This document shows, piece by piece, positions 26,049 through 34,498 of a DNA stretch of 64,000 bases. Where the stretch lies: positions 186,001 to 250,000 of the forward strand of contig NZ_JACLAF010000005.1 of assembly GCF_015355625.1 (NCBI RefSeq), read 5' to 3'. Each line of letters begins with the position of its first letter. The stretch's first letter is position 1. The position numbers and the translations under genes were made by a program. The DNA comes from Tamlana sp. I1. GTDB taxonomy: Bacteria; Bacteroidota; Bacteroidia; Flavobacteriales; Flavobacteriaceae. A model generated the notes under the pieces. That model saw only the letters and a program-made list of their open reading frames with translations. It made no database searches and was not told where the DNA came from.

Positions 26049-26374
26049 TGGATATAAAAAACGCACAACTAGCAGTAGACGAATGGATAAACGAACACGG
26101 TGTTCGTTATTTTAATGAGTTAACCAATATGGCTCAGCTTACCGAAGAGGTAGGGGAGGTAGCCAGAATTATTGCCAGACGCTACGGTGAGCAAAGTGAA
26201 AAAGAAAGTGATAAGGATAAAGATTTAGGTGAAGAATTAGCCGATGTCTTATTTGTTGTTTTATGTTTGGCTAATCAAACGGGAGTCGATTTACAAAAAG
26301 CATTCGATACCAGAATGTACAAGAAAGGAAAACGAGATCACGATAGGCATCATAATAACGAAAAATTAAAGTAA
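26048..26374 (+). CDS. MazG-like nucleotide pyrophosphohydrolase
   Basis: 108 residues with the MazG/dUTPase-like helical core: LTEEVGEVARI (30s) and LGEELADVLFVVL (70s) provide the EExxE and ExxD metal-binding acidic residues. These enzymes hydrolyse non-canonical or excess NTPs to NMP and pyrophosphate. It is coupled to the DUF3857 pair by TAATG; the functional link is not obvious. Confidence 0.87.
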   Translation: MDIKNAQLAVDEWINEHGVRYFNELTNMAQLTEEVGEVARIIARRYGEQSEKESDKDKDLGEELADVLFVVLCLANQTGVDLQKAFDTRMYKKGKRDHDRHHNNEKLK

Positions 26375-26379
26375 ATTTG
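26372..26379 (+). promoter_or_regulatory. Probable -7 element of the aroA promoter
   Basis: TAAATTTG followed by C overlaps the stop codon of the MazG-like gene and stands 22 nt before the aroA ATG. A full TAnnTTTGC match; no -33 box is seen. Confidence 0.5.
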
Positions 26380-26401
26380 CCACTTCTTTAAAAAGAAATT
26401 T

Positions 26402-27625
26402 ATGCACTTTACACTTCAAAAATCTAAAATAGCAAAACAATCATCCATTCAAATCACCGGTTCTAAAAGTGAATCGAACCGATTGTTATTGCTTCAAGCT
26501 TTATATCCAGAGTTTAAACTGGAAAATGTTTCAAATTCAGACGATAGTAACATAATGACCAGCGCTTTAAGTTCATCAGAAGAACTAGTTGATATCCATC
26601 ACGCTGGAACAGCCATGCGTTTCTTAACGGCTTATTTTTCAATTCAAGAAGGTCGAGAAACCCTATTAACAGGTTCTAAAAGAATGACAGAGCGTCCTAT
26701 TAAAATATTGGTAGAAGCTTTAAAAATTTTAGGCGCTGAAATTAGTTATGTACAAGATGAAGGTTTTCCGCCTATAAAAATCACAGGAAAAAAACTCCTA
26801 AAAAATAAAGTATCCTTAAACGCCAATGTGAGTAGTCAGTACATTTCTGCACTATTATTAATTGGGTCTAAGTTAGAAAACGGGGTGGAATTAACCTTAG
26901 AAGGCGAAATTACTTCAATCCCTTATATTAAAATGACTCTAGCCTTATTAGACGAAATAGGCGTAGAATCATCGTTTGAAGGGAATATTATTTCAGTAAA
27001 ACCTAACACCAAAACTTTAACGCCAAAAACTTTAACGGTCGAGTCCGATTGGTCCTCTGCATCATACTATTTCAGTATTGTAGCATTAAGTGATATTGGA
27101 ACAGAAGTAACCATTTCATCGTATAAGGAAAATTCATTACAAGGTGATTCGGCCTTAATCGAGATCTATAAAAATTTCGGTGTTTCGGCAACTTTTAATG
27201 GAAACGCTTTAACCATAAAAAAAGAACGAGAAGACGATGGTCGTTTGCATTTAGATTTGCGAAACGCACCAGATATCGCTCAAACCATTGCCGTATCTTG
27301 TTTTGCTTTAGGCATGCCATGTTATTTAACAGGTTTGCATACCTTAAAAATTAAAGAAACCGATCGCTTGGTGGCCTTAAAAACCGAAATCGAAAAGTTA
27401 GGAGGCGAAGTTAGAATTACCGACGATTCCTTGCATTTAAAGGGTTCATGCGAAATAAACAGTATGGTTTCTATAGCCACTTATAACGATCATAGAATGG
27501 CCATGGCCTTTGCGCCTTTGGCTTTAAATGTGCCTATTATTATTGAAGACGCCATGGTGGTTTCAAAGTCTTATCCAACATTTTGGGACGATTTAAAAAC
27601 CCTAGGTTTCGAAATAACAAAATAA
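26402..27625 (+). CDS. aroA: 3-phosphoshikimate 1-carboxyvinyltransferase (EPSP synthase)
   Basis: Joins shikimate 3-phosphate and phosphoenolpyruvate to make EPSP, the step before chorismate synthase. The 407 residues show GSKSESNRLL (20-29), HAGTAMRFL near residue 63 (the LTAGTAMR-type motif), SSQYISALL, and the C-terminal KETDRLVAL and NDHRMAMAF motifs. Somewhat short for the family (about 430). It is separate from the aromatic operon at 3-7 kb and has its own promoter-like element. Confidence 0.95.
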   Translation: MHFTLQKSKIAKQSSIQITGSKSESNRLLLLQALYPEFKLENVSNSDDSNIMTSALSSSEELVDIHHAGTAMRFLTAYFSIQEGRETLLTGSKRMTERPIKILVEALKILGAEISYVQDEGFPPIKITGKKLLKNKVSLNANVSSQYISALLLIGSKLENGVELTLEGEITSIPYIKMTLALLDEIGVESSFEGNIISVKPNTKTLTPKTLTVESDWSSASYYFSIVALSDIGTEVTISSYKENSLQGDSALIEIYKNFGVSATFNGNALTIKKEREDDGRLHLDLRNAPDIAQTIAVSCFALGMPCYLTGLHTLKIKETDRLVALKTEIEKLGGEVRITDDSLHLKGSCEINSMVSIATYNDHRMAMAFAPLALNVPIIIEDAMVVSKSYPTFWDDLKTLGFEITK

Positions 27626-27639
27626 TAATCACGTATTTA

Positions 27640-27672
27640 CTTGACAACGCCTAGTCGCAGATTGTATATTTG
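27640..27672 (+). promoter_or_regulatory. Probable promoter of queA
   Basis: CTTG (27640-27643), a 21-nt spacer and TATATTTG (27665-27672) followed by C. The -7 element is a perfect consensus match. A start near 27676 leaves a leader of under 30 nt, too short for a riboswitch. Confidence 0.55.
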
Positions 27673-27703
27673 CGGTTCTCATATAAAATAACAAAGAACG
27701 CTT

Positions 27704-28753
27704 ATGAAATTATCAAACTTTGGTTTTGATTTACCTGATGAATTATTAGCAGAATATCCAGCAGAAAATAGAGATGAATCTCGTTTAATGGTTTTAAATA
27801 GAAAAGAGCAAACCATTGAACATAAAATGTTTAAAGATTTAATCGACTATTTTAATGAAGACGATGTTTTAATTTTAAATAACACTAAAGTTTTTCCAGC
27901 CAGATTATATGGTAACAAAGAAAAAACGGGTGCTAGAATTGAAGTTTTCTTATTAAGAGAGCTAAACGAAGAACAACGCCTTTGGGATGTTTTGGTAGAT
28001 CCTGCACGTAAAATTAGAATTGGAAACAAACTTTATTTTGGCGACGACGATACTCTAGTTGCAGAGGTTATCGATAATACCACTTCAAGAGGTCGAACTT
28101 TACGTTTTTTATATGACGGGTCGTACAGAGAATTCCGTTTAAAATTAAACGAACTTGGCGAAACACCACTTCCTAAATACATTAAAAGAGAAGTACAACC
28201 AGAAGATGAAGAGCGTTACCAAACCATTTTTGCTAAAAATGAAGGTGCTGTAGCGGCTCCAACTGCGGGACTTCACTTTTCAAAACACCTATTAAAGCGT
28301 TTAGAAATTAAAGGTGTTAATTTCGCAGAAGTTACTTTACACGTTGGTTTAGGAACTTTTAATCCAGTTGAGGTTGAAGATTTATCGAAACACAAAATGG
28401 ACAGCGAAGAGCTTAAAATCGATGAGAAAGCTGTTAGTATCGTAAATAAAGGTATCGATGAAAAACGTCGTGTTTGTGCCGTTGGTACTACCGCGATGCG
28501 AGCTATCGAAAGTGCTGTTTCTTCAAACGGTAGATTAAACGAGATTGATGGATGGACTAATAAATTTATTTTCCCTCCTTACGATTTTAGTATCGCCAAC
28601 AGTATGATTACAAACTTTCATACGCCAAAATCGACATTGTTAATGATGGTGTCGGCTTTTGCAGGTCACGATTTTATGAAACGTGCTTACGATGAAGCTG
28701 TAAAAGAAGGATACAAATTCTATAGTTATGGTGATGCGATGTTAATCATCTAA
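27704..28753 (+). CDS. queA: S-adenosylmethionine:tRNA ribosyltransferase-isomerase
   Basis: Makes epoxyqueuosine in the anticodon of queuosine tRNAs. Full-length at 349 residues, with the N-terminal [20 protein letters not shown] (3-22) and the core motifs [46 protein letters not shown] and [20 protein letters not shown]. It has its own promoter and terminator, so it is probably monocistronic. Confidence 0.96.
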   Translation: MKLSNFGFDLPDELLAEYPAENRDESRLMVLNRKEQTIEHKMFKDLIDYFNEDDVLILNNTKVFPARLYGNKEKTGARIEVFLLRELNEEQRLWDVLVDPARKIRIGNKLYFGDDDTLVAEVIDNTTSRGRTLRFLYDGSYREFRLKLNELGETPLPKYIKREVQPEDEERYQTIFAKNEGAVAAPTAGLHFSKHLLKRLEIKGVNFAEVTLHVGLGTFNPVEVEDLSKHKMDSEELKIDEKAVSIVNKGIDEKRRVCAVGTTAMRAIESAVSSNGRLNEIDGWTNKFIFPPYDFSIANSMITNFHTPKSTLLMMVSAFAGHDFMKRAYDEAVKEGYKFYSYGDAMLII

Positions 28754-28774
28754 TAACAAAATATTTTAAACATT

Positions 28775-28801
28775 AAGCCTCTTTTTTAAGGGGCTTTTTT
28801 T
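28775..28801 (+). terminator. Intrinsic terminator of queA
   Basis: AAGCCTCTT (28775-28783) and AAGGGGCTT (28788-28796) form a 9-bp stem with one G-U pair and a 4-nt loop, followed by a T run, 21 nt after the queA stop. Confidence 0.88.
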
Positions 28802-28828
28802 GTGCCTATTAATTTCTGTTTTAATGAT

Positions 28829-28936
28829 TTGGGCATTACCCAAGGGGCGGGCTTTATTCACTGTTTTCTATATTAAATTAAAGAGCTCCAGCAAGGCCTC
28901 AATCCCTGCCCGCCGGCAGGCAGGCCTAATGCGAAA
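28829..28936. repeat. GC-rich interspersed element between queA and rlmN
   Basis: A stretch from GGGCATTACCC to CCTAATGCG much richer in GC than its surroundings. It contains GGGGCGGGCTTT and a palindrome-like CCTGCCCGCCGGCAGGCAGG (28910-28929). From memory it resembles a degenerate copy of an intergenic repeat common in Flavobacteriia; a search would be needed to be sure. Confidence 0.45.
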
Positions 28937-28974
28937 CACTGCTTCAATTTATATGCATTTGTAATCTTCGAGAA

Positions 28975-29060
28975 ACACACCCCTTAGTCCCCTCTTTCTA
29001 GAGGGGAAACTCATGCATAACAGTTTCCCTCCTAAAAAGGAGGGATTAAGGGAGGTGTTT
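28975..29060. repeat. MITE-like palindromic element, copy 1
   Basis: Imperfect terminal inverted repeats (ACACACCCCTTAGTCCCCTC at the left, GAGGGATTAAGGGAGGTGTT at the right) enclose two short hairpins (CCCCTCTTTCTAGAGGGG and CCTCCTAAAAAGGAGG). Non-coding. A second copy lies 107 nt further on. Confidence 0.85.
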
Positions 29061-29166
29061 TTTGGTTTTCATCTAAAGAATAAGAGATGATGTTTTTTTG
29101 CAGTTTTAATTGATTAGGTTTTTGTGAATTCATGTTATGTTTTTAATAATGAGCAAACTTTTCGCA

Positions 29167-29252
29167 AACACACCCCTTAGTCCCCTCTTTCTAGAGGGGA
29201 AACTCAGGCACAACAGTTTTCCTCCTAATAAGGAGGGATTAAGGAAGGTGTT
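29167..29252. repeat. MITE-like palindromic element, copy 2
   Basis: Near-identical to the 28975-29060 element with a handful of substitutions (for example GCACAACAG for GCATAACAG, AAGGAAGG for AAGGGAGG). Same orientation. It ends about 46 nt before the rlmN promoter element. Confidence 0.85.
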
Positions 29253-29297
29253 CAATACTTTCCATCCATATACAATCAAGTAGGTTTTAATTTTCAC

Positions 29298-29305
29298 TAT
29301 TTTTG
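29298..29305 (+). promoter_or_regulatory. Probable -7 element of rlmN, giving a near-leaderless mRNA
   Basis: TATTTTTG followed by C is a full TAnnTTTGC match only 7 nt before the rlmN ATG, so the 5' UTR would be about 4 nt or none. The -33 region is not conserved. Confidence 0.5.
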
Positions 29306-29312
29306 CAGCACT

Positions 29313-30353
29313 ATGGCAACAGGAAAAAAAGACATACGCGCATTAACTAAGGAGCAACTTCGAGAATTCTTTGTAAAAGAAGGCGATAAAGCCTTTCGTG
29401 GCAATCAAGTTTACGAGTGGCTTTGGCAAAAAGCAGCACATACTTTTGAGGATATGACCAATATTTCAAAAGAAACGCGAGACATGCTAAAAGCTAATTT
29501 TGTAATCAATCATATAAAAGTTGATAATCTACAACGTAGTAGTGATGGCACCGTAAAAAATGCGGTACGCTTGCATGATGGTTTAATCGTGGAGTCGGTT
29601 TTAATTCCAACAGCAACCCGAACAACGGCCTGTGTTTCTAGTCAAGTGGGTTGTAGTTTAGACTGTAAGTTCTGTGCCACCGCACGTTTAAAACGCATGC
29701 GAAATCTTAATCCCGATGAAATTTACGATCAGGTTGTAGCGATTGATAACGAAAGCCGTTTGTATCATAACCGCCCTTTAAGTAACATCGTTTTTATGGG
29801 TATGGGTGAGCCGCTCATGAATTACAATAACGTCATTAAAGCTATCGATAAAATAACTTCCGATGAAGGTTTAGGAATGTCGCCAAAACGTATCACGGTT
29901 TCTACTTCAGGCGTGCCAAAAATGATTAAAAAAATGGCCGATGATGGCGTTAAATTTAATTTAGCCGTATCCCTGCATTCGGCAATCGATGAGGTAAGAA
30001 CCGCCATCATGCCTTTTAATGAAACCTTTCCATTACAAGATTTACGCGAAGCTTTAGAGTATTGGTATTTAAAAACAAAACGTAAAATAAGCTACGAATA
30101 TGTGGTTTGGAACGGGATAAACGACACCCAAAAAGACATCGATGCCTTCGTGAAATTTTGTAAATACGTGCCTTGTAAAGTCAATATTATAGAATACAAT
30201 CCTATTGACGATGGTGAGTTTCAGCAAGCCACGAATCAGGCATTAGAAAATTATATTCATACCCTTGAAAAAAATAGAATTGTCGTAAATGTACGTCGCA
30301 GTCGTGGTAAGGATATCGACGCTGCATGCGGCCAATTAGCAAATAAATCTTAA
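29313..30353 (+). CDS. rlmN: Dual-specificity rRNA/tRNA adenine-C2 methyltransferase RlmN
   Basis: A radical-SAM enzyme that methylates A2503 of 23S rRNA and A37 of some tRNAs. The 346 residues have the radical-SAM cluster CSLDCKFCAT (CxxxCxxC, near residue 118), the preceding SSQVGC motif, GMGEPLMNYNNV, and the C-terminal RRSRGKDIDAACGQL containing the second catalytic Cys. Stand-alone gene. Confidence 0.96.
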   Translation: MATGKKDIRALTKEQLREFFVKEGDKAFRGNQVYEWLWQKAAHTFEDMTNISKETRDMLKANFVINHIKVDNLQRSSDGTVKNAVRLHDGLIVESVLIPTATRTTACVSSQVGCSLDCKFCATARLKRMRNLNPDEIYDQVVAIDNESRLYHNRPLSNIVFMGMGEPLMNYNNVIKAIDKITSDEGLGMSPKRITVSTSGVPKMIKKMADDGVKFNLAVSLHSAIDEVRTAIMPFNETFPLQDLREALEYWYLKTKRKISYEYVVWNGINDTQKDIDAFVKFCKYVPCKVNIIEYNPIDDGEFQQATNQALENYIHTLEKNRIVVNVRRSRGKDIDAACGQLANKS

Positions 30354-30374
30354 ACTAATTTCAGTTTTGTTAAG

Positions 30375-30435
30375 CGAATCGAAGGTCTGTTCGAGTAATT
30401 TTCAGTAGAAAATGGCATCGAGAACGCGTTTTAAA
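30375..30435. repeat. Short inverted-repeat fragment downstream of rlmN
   Basis: ATTTTC (30398-30403) and GAAAAT (30408-30413) pair around AGTA inside a larger stretch with TCGAA/TTCGA and CGAG motifs. It looks like a worn copy of an interspersed palindromic repeat; it has no T run, so a terminator role is uncertain. Confidence 0.35.
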
Positions 30436-30492
30436 GCATAAAAATTTTACTCAAAAAGCACAATAGTCATAAAATATTTATTTTCTATAACT

Positions 30493-30500
30493 TATATTTG
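30493..30500 (+). promoter_or_regulatory. Probable -7 element of the polyprenyl synthase gene
   Basis: TATATTTG, a perfect TAnnTTTG match, 20 nt before the TTG start codon of the prenyl synthase. No clear -33 box. Confidence 0.45.
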
Positions 30501-30520
30501 AATCATCATAACTCCGACAT

Positions 30521-31498
30521 TTGAAAATAGTAGAGCAAATTAAACAACCTATAGCCTTTGAAATGGATCTTTTCGAACAAAAGTTCCTATTGTCAATGTC
30601 TAGTAAAGTGGCTTTACTTAACCGAATTACCACTTATATTGTAAACCGAAAAGGGAAGCAAATGCGCCCCATGTTCGTGTTTTTAGTGGCTAAAATGGTT
30701 TCAAACGGCGAAGTTAGCGAGCGTACTTATCGAGGCGCATCGGTTATAGAGCTTATTCACACCGCAACTTTAGTACACGATGATGTAGTAGACGATAGTA
30801 ATCGTCGTCGCGGATTCTTCTCTGTAAATGCCCTTTGGAAAAATAAAATAGCCGTTTTAATTGGCGATTTTTTACTTTCAAAAGGTTTGTTGTTATCCAT
30901 CGATAATAATGATTTTGATTTATTAAAAATCATATCCATCGCCGTTAGAGAAATGAGCGAAGGCGAGTTACTTCAAATTGAAAAAGCCCGAAAACTAGAT
31001 ATCACCGAAGACGTTTATTACGAAATTATTCGCCAAAAAACAGCCACTTTAATAGCGGCTTGTTGTAGTTTGGGTGCCGCTTCAGTAAAACCAGAATCGG
31101 TTCACGTAGAAACCATGCGTAAATTTGGTGAGCTTATAGGTATGGCTTTTCAAATTAAAGATGATTTGTTCGATTATGGCGATGCGCAAATAGGCAAACC
31201 AACAGGCATTGATATTAAGGAGCAAAAAATGACTTTACCCTTAATTTATGTCTTAAATCACGCTTCGAAATCAGATAAAAAATGGTTGATAAATTCCATA
31301 AAAAACCATAACAAAGACAGTAAGCGCGTTAAAGAAGTCATCACTTTTGTAAAAGATCAAGGTGGTTTAGATTATGCCGTTACCAAAATGAAAGCATTCC
31401 AAGAAGAAGCACTTCAACTTTTAAGTACTTACCCAAATTCTAAATTCAAAGATTCCTTAGAACTTATGGTCAATTATGTAATTGACAGGAAGAAGTAG
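30521..31498 (+). CDS. Polyprenyl diphosphate synthase
   Basis: A trans-isoprenyl synthase of 325 residues with both aspartate-rich motifs: HDDVVDDSNRRRG (FARM, near residue 85) and KDDLFDYG (SARM, near 215), plus GGxxxR-like KGKQMRPM. The residues before the first motif are small or polar, as in longer-chain (heptaprenyl/octaprenyl) synthases that make the menaquinone side chain. A geranylgeranyl synthase for the carotenoid pathway is less likely. TTG is the start codon; the first ATG is 14 residues later. Confidence 0.88.
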   Translation: MKIVEQIKQPIAFEMDLFEQKFLLSMSSKVALLNRITTYIVNRKGKQMRPMFVFLVAKMVSNGEVSERTYRGASVIELIHTATLVHDDVVDDSNRRRGFFSVNALWKNKIAVLIGDFLLSKGLLLSIDNNDFDLLKIISIAVREMSEGELLQIEKARKLDITEDVYYEIIRQKTATLIAACCSLGAASVKPESVHVETMRKFGELIGMAFQIKDDLFDYGDAQIGKPTGIDIKEQKMTLPLIYVLNHASKSDKKWLINSIKNHNKDSKRVKEVITFVKDQGGLDYAVTKMKAFQEEALQLLSTYPNSKFKDSLELMVNYVIDRKK

Positions 31499-31545
31499 GG
31501 GTGTTTGTTGTTTAGATACAACCATACAACTTAAAACTAACCAAA

Positions 31546-32079
31546 ATGACTGAATGTAAAAATTGTAAAACAGAAAGAATAGAATCTGAAGAATTTTGTG
31601 ATTTGTGTAACTATCCTATTAAAGGAACTGAAAAAGAGCAAGCAGCCTTTATCGCAAAGCAAATTATGCAAAAAAGTGATGTGTTACAATCTATTGAACG
31701 CCTAAAAAAATCAAGAAACATTCTTTTTTTATTAGGAGCATTTAATATAATAGTGCCTTTCTTGCCAATATTTAAAATATCAACCACTTTTGAATATGTA
31801 TTTAGTATTTCACTTGGACTCATATTAGTAGGTTTTGGTTTTTTAACGTTTAAGAAACCAAAAATTGCCCTTTTTATACCGCTTAGTCTATTTATTATCT
31901 ATTATGTTATTTTGTTCTTAATTAATCCTATTTATCTTTTTTCAGGAATGATATGGAAGATGATAATTATTATGGGATTAGGCTACGGATATTTAAGCGT
32001 AAAGAAATCTGATAAAATTTTAAAGGAAAATACATATTTAGCTTCTGTTTTAGGATTTGTGAAAATAGAAAATCAATAA
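31546..32079 (+). CDS. Small membrane protein with an N-terminal zinc ribbon
   Basis: A 177-residue protein of unknown family. CKNCKTERIESEEFCDLC (4-21) gives two CxxC pairs of a zinc ribbon, followed by a helical linker and four hydrophobic segments (for example ILFLLGAFNIIVPFLPIF) ending in a short cytoplasmic tail. Many Bacteroidota membrane proteins with such a ribbon are uncharacterised. It follows the prenyl synthase after 47 nt on the same strand. Confidence 0.72.
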   Translation: MTECKNCKTERIESEEFCDLCNYPIKGTEKEQAAFIAKQIMQKSDVLQSIERLKKSRNILFLLGAFNIIVPFLPIFKISTTFEYVFSISLGLILVGFGFLTFKKPKIALFIPLSLFIIYYVILFLINPIYLFSGMIWKMIIIMGLGYGYLSVKKSDKILKENTYLASVLGFVKIENQ

Positions 32080-32146
32080 AATAACCTATAGAAGAACGGT
32101 ACGCAATGTATGCTGATTTAAGCTTGGAATTACTCTAGCAATCAAC

Positions 32147-32533
32147 TCATTCCCCTCCATTAACAAAAGCTAAAGCTTCAGCCATTTCGGTTTTATCAAA
32201 ATAATGTTCCATTCGGCCTTCATCAGCATTTTTGAAAAATAAATTATCAACAGGCACTAAAGCTTTCAGTAAGTTAGAATCGGCTACAATGGCAAGATGG
32301 CCAATGTGTTTGTAGTTTTTTAAAGCAAAAACACTGTCTTCCATAAAAGCTTTAATACTTGTGTGGCTAAGTTTCATTTCGTCTAGTTTTACTAAAATAT
32401 GAACTTGTTTAGAGCCGTCATCGACTTTTTCTTTGAAGAATTTCTGGCATAACTTTTCGTCGGTTTCAGTAAAACCATCAATCACTTCTATGGCAAGCAC
32501 ATTTTTTCCTGAAGTTATAATTTGTTCAATCAT
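32147..32533 (-). CDS. SpoIIAA-like (STAS-fold) protein
   Basis: A 128-residue cytoplasmic alpha/beta protein of the STAS/SpoIIAA-like type: alternating strands and helices (VLAIEVIDGF, VHILVKLDEM, HLAIVADS, ALAFVNGG) but with no phosphorylatable Ser in an anti-anti-sigma motif that I can see. It follows the transglutaminase gene on the minus strand with a 56-nt gap. Role unknown. Confidence 0.7.
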   Translation of the reverse strand: MIEQIITSGKNVLAIEVIDGFTETDEKLCQKFFKEKVDDGSKQVHILVKLDEMKLSHTSIKAFMEDSVFALKNYKHIGHLAIVADSNLLKALVPVDNLFFKNADEGRMEHYFDKTEMAEALAFVNGGE

Positions 32534-32589
32534 AATGTTTTTTCTTAAAGATAAGATTTTTCAAAAAAAAGACATCCATCAACTTTTAA

Positions 32590-33549
32590 TTATTGTTGCT
32601 GCTGTTGTTGGTGATTTGATGTTCGTGGTCTTTCAAGACTTTGTCTGTAGCTATTTTGGTTTTTCGTATAGGTTGCATCGTTATTCGAAAAAGGGTCGGT
32701 GTTTTTAGTTGTATTTATTTCTACTTTTACTATTAAATCTTCTTCAACATTGCCTTTGTAAATGCCTTTTACAGGCGTGCAATCTTTGTAATTTCGCCCA
32801 ACCGAGAGGCGTACATGAAATTCATTAGCAATAAGGTTATTAGTAGGGTCTAATCCAATCCAGCCATAGAACGGGATATAAACTTCTACCCATGCATGTG
32901 TAGCACCTTCTCCTCTTGAGGCAGATTCATTAGGGCAAATATAGCCACTTACGTAACGCGCAGGAATGCCTAACATTCTAACAAGTTGAAGTAATAAAAT
33001 TGTAAAATCTTGACAAACACCTGCTTTTAATTCCCAAACATCATTAAGGTTAGAATCTACATTAGTGATGCCTTTAATGTATTTAAAATGGTTAAAAACA
33101 TAATCGGAAAGGGCTACAGTGGCTTTAAATGGTGTTAAATTAAAGAGGGCTTTGTTTTTTATGAGTTCTAAAATTTCAGCAGATCCATTAAACGGTTTGT
33201 GTTTTAAATAATCTATAAACAACGGATTTGTATGAAGTTGTTTTAAAGCTTCCCATTGTTCTAGAGCTGGCATCGTATCTTCTGGATTTGATTTTTGAGA
33301 TGTTCTGACTTCAATTTCAGAAATAATAGAGAGTTGCCTATGTGGTTCAATTATCATAATGGTAGCAACGGTATTCCCAAATGAATCTTTACGAGATTCA
33401 ATCTTAGGATTATTCGTGATACTTAAAGTATGTGATGAAATACTTTGAAATTCATCTTGAACAGGATGTAGCATCATTTGGTTAGCAGCATCGAAAACCA
33501 AATCACTATAATTGTACTGAGTTGTATGTTTGATATAAAATTTTGGCAT
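32590..33549 (-). CDS. Transglutaminase-like cysteine protease-fold protein with poly-Gln tail
   Basis: 319 residues with an N-terminal beta domain and a transglutaminase core whose triad is present: AGVCQDF (Cys), THAWVEVY (His) and IGLDPTNN (Asp). The C-terminus ends NHQQQQQQ after a polar, probably disordered stretch. It is the third gene of a conserved set with an alpha-E protein and a circularly permuted ATP-grasp; such sets are predicted (Iyer and colleagues, amidoligase work) to make and process a peptide. Here the set lies in reading order ATP-grasp, alpha-E, transglutaminase on the minus strand. Confidence 0.9.
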   Translation of the reverse strand: MPKFYIKHTTQYNYSDLVFDAANQMMLHPVQDEFQSISSHTLSITNNPKIESRKDSFGNTVATIMIIEPHRQLSIISEIEVRTSQKSNPEDTMPALEQWEALKQLHTNPLFIDYLKHKPFNGSAEILELIKNKALFNLTPFKATVALSDYVFNHFKYIKGITNVDSNLNDVWELKAGVCQDFTILLLQLVRMLGIPARYVSGYICPNESASRGEGATHAWVEVYIPFYGWIGLDPTNNLIANEFHVRLSVGRNYKDCTPVKGIYKGNVEEDLIVKVEINTTKNTDPFSNNDATYTKNQNSYRQSLERPRTSNHQQQQQQ

Positions 33550-33566
33550 GTTCTTGATTAATTAAT

Positions 33567-34484
33567 TTATGAAAAATATATTTTATTTAAGCTTAATGAA
33601 ATGTCACTAATGTCTTTTTTTATTTCATTTATAAAGTGGTCAAGGCCTTGTTTGTTAATACTTTCAATAGAAGTGTATTTAATTATGCTCTCTAATTTCC
33701 CTAAAGAAAATTCAATATTTTGTTTGTCTAATTGCCCGCCTTCTATCAATTTTAAAACACTAATATTTAATTTGTTTACACAATAATATAGGGACCGTGG
33801 AAATAATTTTTCTTGAAAAACCATAGAAATAACATGGTCTTCTTTAAATGTTGATTTATATTTTTTTACGTAAAGTTGATAACCACCAATAGAAAATAAT
33901 AGGTTTTTCCAATAAAAACTCTGTTCAAGTTGATCTGTTGTTTTTGCAATTTCAGTCAGTTTAATAGTTGTAAAATCTGAAACTAAAATCATCCGTTCAA
34001 GATACTTTCCGATATTAAGAAAATAGTAGGGTGCGCCACGTTCTTGGGTAACATCTATAGTCCCATAATACATTAAATGAAAGTTTTTTAAGCTATCAAG
34101 AAATTCAATAGGGTCTTCGCTTTGTAGTTTTTCACGTAGCCCTTTTTTGGTTAAAAAGAGGTAGTAATTATTAACGCAAATCCATAATTCTCTAGAAATA
34201 TGTTCTTGTACACCTCGAGCATTTTCTCTGGCTCTGCTAACAATATTTAGAATAGAGTTTGAATTATCGGTGTTAAAAATCATAAAATCAAGACATTCTA
34301 CGGTGTTTTCGGTAAAAAATGTATTGTTATAATCGGCATAATTTTTTATAATGGGTGTCCAAGGAAACAGTTCTGATGAGTCTTGATTGGCATAAAAGTT
34401 TACTTTAAGCAAGCTTAATATGCCATTGCCGCGTTCCATATAGCGTTCTAACCAAATTAAATTATTTGCAACTCTACTAAGCAT
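33567..34484 (-). CDS. Alpha-E domain protein
   Basis: 305 residues, predicted all helical, with the family N-terminus MLSRVANNLIWLERYMERG and conserved Arg/Glu pairs (SRARENARGVQEHISREL). Alpha-E proteins almost always accompany a circularly permuted type 2 ATP-grasp and a transglutaminase, and may serve as scaffold or substrate carrier. It lies 17 nt upstream of the transglutaminase gene, 14 nt downstream of the ATP-grasp gene. Confidence 0.9.
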   Translation of the reverse strand: MLSRVANNLIWLERYMERGNGILSLLKVNFYANQDSSELFPWTPIIKNYADYNNTFFTENTVECLDFMIFNTDNSNSILNIVSRARENARGVQEHISRELWICVNNYYLFLTKKGLREKLQSEDPIEFLDSLKNFHLMYYGTIDVTQERGAPYYFLNIGKYLERMILVSDFTTIKLTEIAKTTDQLEQSFYWKNLLFSIGGYQLYVKKYKSTFKEDHVISMVFQEKLFPRSLYYCVNKLNISVLKLIEGGQLDKQNIEFSLGKLESIIKYTSIESINKQGLDHFINEIKKDISDISLSLNKIYFS

Positions 34485-34498
34485 ATTTTATTTTTTAA

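Noticed and set aside
27673-27703. preQ1 riboswitch before queA
   Set aside because: The predicted leader is under 30 nt, and queA is not normally under this riboswitch; no fold was seen.
30521-31498. Prenyl synthase as the missing crtE of the carotenoid pathway
   Set aside because: It is 15 kb from the crt cluster and looks like a longer-chain quinone synthase. It remains a possibility only if no other GGPP synthase exists in the genome.
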